Assembly (NCBI GenBank): GCA_023427825.1
Contig: JAEZAI010000143.1
Coordinates: 1-7,142 of the forward strand
Reading direction: 5' to 3'
Length of the DNA stretch: 7,142 nucleotides
From: Actinomycetes bacterium
Lineage (GTDB): Bacteria; Actinomycetota; Acidimicrobiia; Acidimicrobiales; Microtrichaceae
A program made the translations under genes and the position numbers. Positions 5,521 to 7,142 of this stretch are shown in pieces. The notes beneath the pieces were generated by a model. The model was not told the origin of the DNA, made no database searches, and worked only from the letters and a program-made list of their open reading frames with translations. Numbering within the stretch: the stretch's first letter is position 1; each line of letters opens with the position of its first letter.

Positions 5521-7142
5521 ATGCAGGACCCGACCCTCGCCCCCGAGAACCCGCCCGGTGTCGGACCGGAGGACCTCCCCGCAACGGGCACGGCCGACAT
5601 CGGTCTGGAGGGCGCCCCCCAGGGCTCGTCCACGGTCGCCCGCGTGGAGTCCGTGCTGTCGGTCATCTCCCCGCTGACCTCGTCGCCCGGTGCGCCGCTC
5701 GAGACCACGAGCTTCATCCGCTCCGTCCAGCCGTCGCTGATGCCTCGGACGTCCTTGCACCAGGGCGCGGTGAGTGGGCTGTCGATCCTGGCCGCCCGCG
5801 GCGTGAGCTCGGTCGTGGAGCGCATCACCAACCGGGTCACGTTCGGCAGCTCCTCGCTCGCCATCCGGCTGGCCGCCCGCGGCGCCATGATCGTCGGCGG
5901 CAACGCCCTGGCCAACGCCGCCGATCCCGACGACCAGCGCTGGCCGGCGGGCGTGTCCCGGCTGACCGGCGAGCTGCTCCAGGTCGGCGCGGCGGGCGGC
6001 GCGCTCTACGACGTGCTGTCCAAGGCCGACCCCACGCAGGGCGAGGACAGCCGGAGCCTGCGCCGCCTGGCCATCACCACCGGCGCGTCGCTCGGCGTGG
6101 CCACGTTCGCGTCCCGGCGCTACCTGTCGGAGCGTCGGTCGTTCTTCACCGACGACTTCGACCAGCTCCCACTGACCCTGCCCCGGGCCATGCTCGACAC
6201 CGCGGCGGTGACCGCGCTCGGCACCGGCCTCGGTGCCTCCTTCCGCATGACCCGCAAGGGCTGGATCCGCTACTTCGGCCCGGGCATCACCAAGAACGTG
6301 CTCGCCCGCGCCGTCAACGCCGCCATGTGGACCGGCGGCGTCACCGGCCTGTACTGGGCCGGCATCTCCTACATCGGTCGCGCCAACGAGAAGGTCGACC
6401 CCGGGTACGCGACGCCGCCGACGAACCCGCTCGTCTCCGGATCCCCCGAGAGCCTGGCGTCCTTCGACGAGCTCGGGCAGCAGGGCCGGCGGTTCGTGCT
6501 CGACGCGCTGGACCCGGCGCTCATCGACGAGACGCTCGGCGAGTCCGGTGCCACGACCCCGATCCGCATCTACATCGGCTTCAACGACCACCCCATCCAC
6601 TCGTCGTCCCGGGCCGAGACCGCGCTCGCGGAGCTCGAGCGGGTCGGCGCCTTCGACCGCCGGTACCTGCTGCTCGTGTCGCCCACCGGCACCGGCTGGG
6701 TCGACCACACCGTCCAGGAGTCCGCGGAGTTCTTCACCCGCGGTGACATCGCGACCGTGTGCGTCCAGTACGGCCGGTACCCGTCGTTCCTGTCGCTGCA
6801 GAAGGTCCGCCAGGGTCGCCGGCAGTTCCGCACGCTCGTGCTCGGCGTCCACCAGCGGCTCATGGGCATGGACCCCGCGGATCGTCCCGAGGTGCTGGTG
6901 TTCGGCGAGAGCCTGGGCGCCTGGTCGTCGTCGGACGTCGTCATGAAGTCCGGCATCGAGGGCTTCGATTCGTACAGCATCAGCCGGGCGCTGTGGTTCG
7001 GCATGCCGCACCTGGCCAAGTGGTCCAAGGCAGGGCTGGACCGCCCCGGGGCCATGACCCCTCCGGGGACCGTCGGCGTGTTCGACCGGTGGGAGGAGCT
7101 CGAGCGGCTCACCCCCGAGGAGCGCGACGCCCTGCGGGTGGT
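5521..7142 (+). CDS. Alpha/beta-hydrolase family protein with N-terminal membrane-like domain (3' end cut by window edge)
   Basis: An open frame of 540 codons runs from ATG 5521 off the right edge. The C-terminal part matches what I know of the Abhydrolase_9 family (PF10081-like; actinobacterial, function poorly defined). It has RIYIGFNDHP near 349-358, SPTGTGWVD at 387-395, RGDIATVCVQYGRYPS at 407-422, and a nucleophile elbow GESLG at 462-466 with S464 as the likely nucleophile. The catalytic acid and His lie beyond the window or were not identified. The first 60 residues are Pro/Gly/acidic and probably disordered. Residues about 110-300 contain several Ala/Gly-rich helical segments at the place where relatives carry membrane helices, but here they hold many Arg and Asp residues and are only weakly hydrophobic. 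ATG 5521 is supported by the TAGGCT box 7 nt upstream. It may be a membrane-associated esterase or lipase; the substrate is unknown. Confidence 0.85.
   Translation, partial: MQDPTLAPENPPGVGPEDLPATGTADIGLEGAPQGSSTVARVESVLSVISPLTSSPGAPLETTSFIRSVQPSLMPRTSLHQGAVSGLSILAARGVSSVVERITNRVTFGSSSLAIRLAARGAMIVGGNALANAADPDDQRWPAGVSRLTGELLQVGAAGGALYDVLSKADPTQGEDSRSLRRLAITTGASLGVATFASRRYLSERRSFFTDDFDQLPLTLPRAMLDTAAVTALGTGLGASFRMTRKGWIRYFGPGITKNVLARAVNAAMWTGGVTGLYWAGISYIGRANEKVDPGYATPPTNPLVSGSPESLASFDELGQQGRRFVLDALDPALIDETLGESGATTPIRIYIGFNDHPIHSSSRAETALAELERVGAFDRRYLLLVSPTGTGWVDHTVQESAEFFTRGDIATVCVQYGRYPSFLSLQKVRQGRRQFRTLVLGVHQRLMGMDPADRPEVLVFGESLGAWSSSDVVMKSGIEGFDSYSISRALWFGMPHLAKWSKAGLDRPGAMTPPGTVGVFDRWEELERLTPEERDALRV

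Noticed and set aside
4052..5584. A 510-codon minus-strand frame overlapping the CoA-transferase gene
   Set aside because: It is an Arg-rich out-of-frame shadow of the CoA-transferase gene, whose own frame carries the family motifs.
5479..7011. A 510-codon minus-strand frame opposite the alpha/beta-hydrolase gene
   Set aside because: The plus strand encodes recognisable hydrolase motifs over the same stretch; the antisense product is His/Arg/Gly/Ala-rich and has no domain.

Overview
The window comes from a high-GC genome whose coding frames almost always carry G or C at the third codon position. Gene content and order (trigger factor, then clpP, then clpX), the ClpP2-like protease subunit, frequent GTG starts and TANNNT-type -10 boxes close to start codons all point to an actinobacterium. 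My best guess is an Acidimicrobiia-like lineage. That finer placement is inference; no 16S or phylogeny is available here.

Region 1 (1-2668, minus strand) is a protein quality-control cluster read right to left. It holds tig (trigger factor), clpP (protease subunit with an intact Ser-His-Asp triad) and the first 149 codons of clpX (zinc-binding domain and Walker A motif), which runs off the left edge. The logic is that nascent chains are met at the ribosome by trigger factor, and failed proteins are unfolded by ClpX and degraded by ClpP. The trigger factor ends in an unusual His-Asp repeat.

Region 2 (2669-3279) is mostly non-coding. It has a tRNA-Pro(UGG) gene on the plus strand, divergent from tig, followed at once by three tandem 20-bp repeats. 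A possible 79-codon hypothetical gene lies on the minus strand.

Region 3 (3280-7142) holds metabolic or accessory genes. A short-chain dehydrogenase/reductase (plus) converges on an acetyl-CoA hydrolase/4-hydroxybutyrate CoA-transferase family gene (minus). The latter is divergent, across 57 bp, from an alpha/beta-hydrolase family gene (plus) that is cut by the right edge. Their substrates cannot be read from the sequence.

I see no mobile element, CRISPR array, phage gene or defence system, and no convincing new multi-gene system. The most notable points are the His-Asp tail on trigger factor, a lone ClpP2-type clpP without a tandem partner, a Thr at the catalytic Ser position of the SDR, and -10-like boxes placed so that several messages would be leaderless or nearly so.
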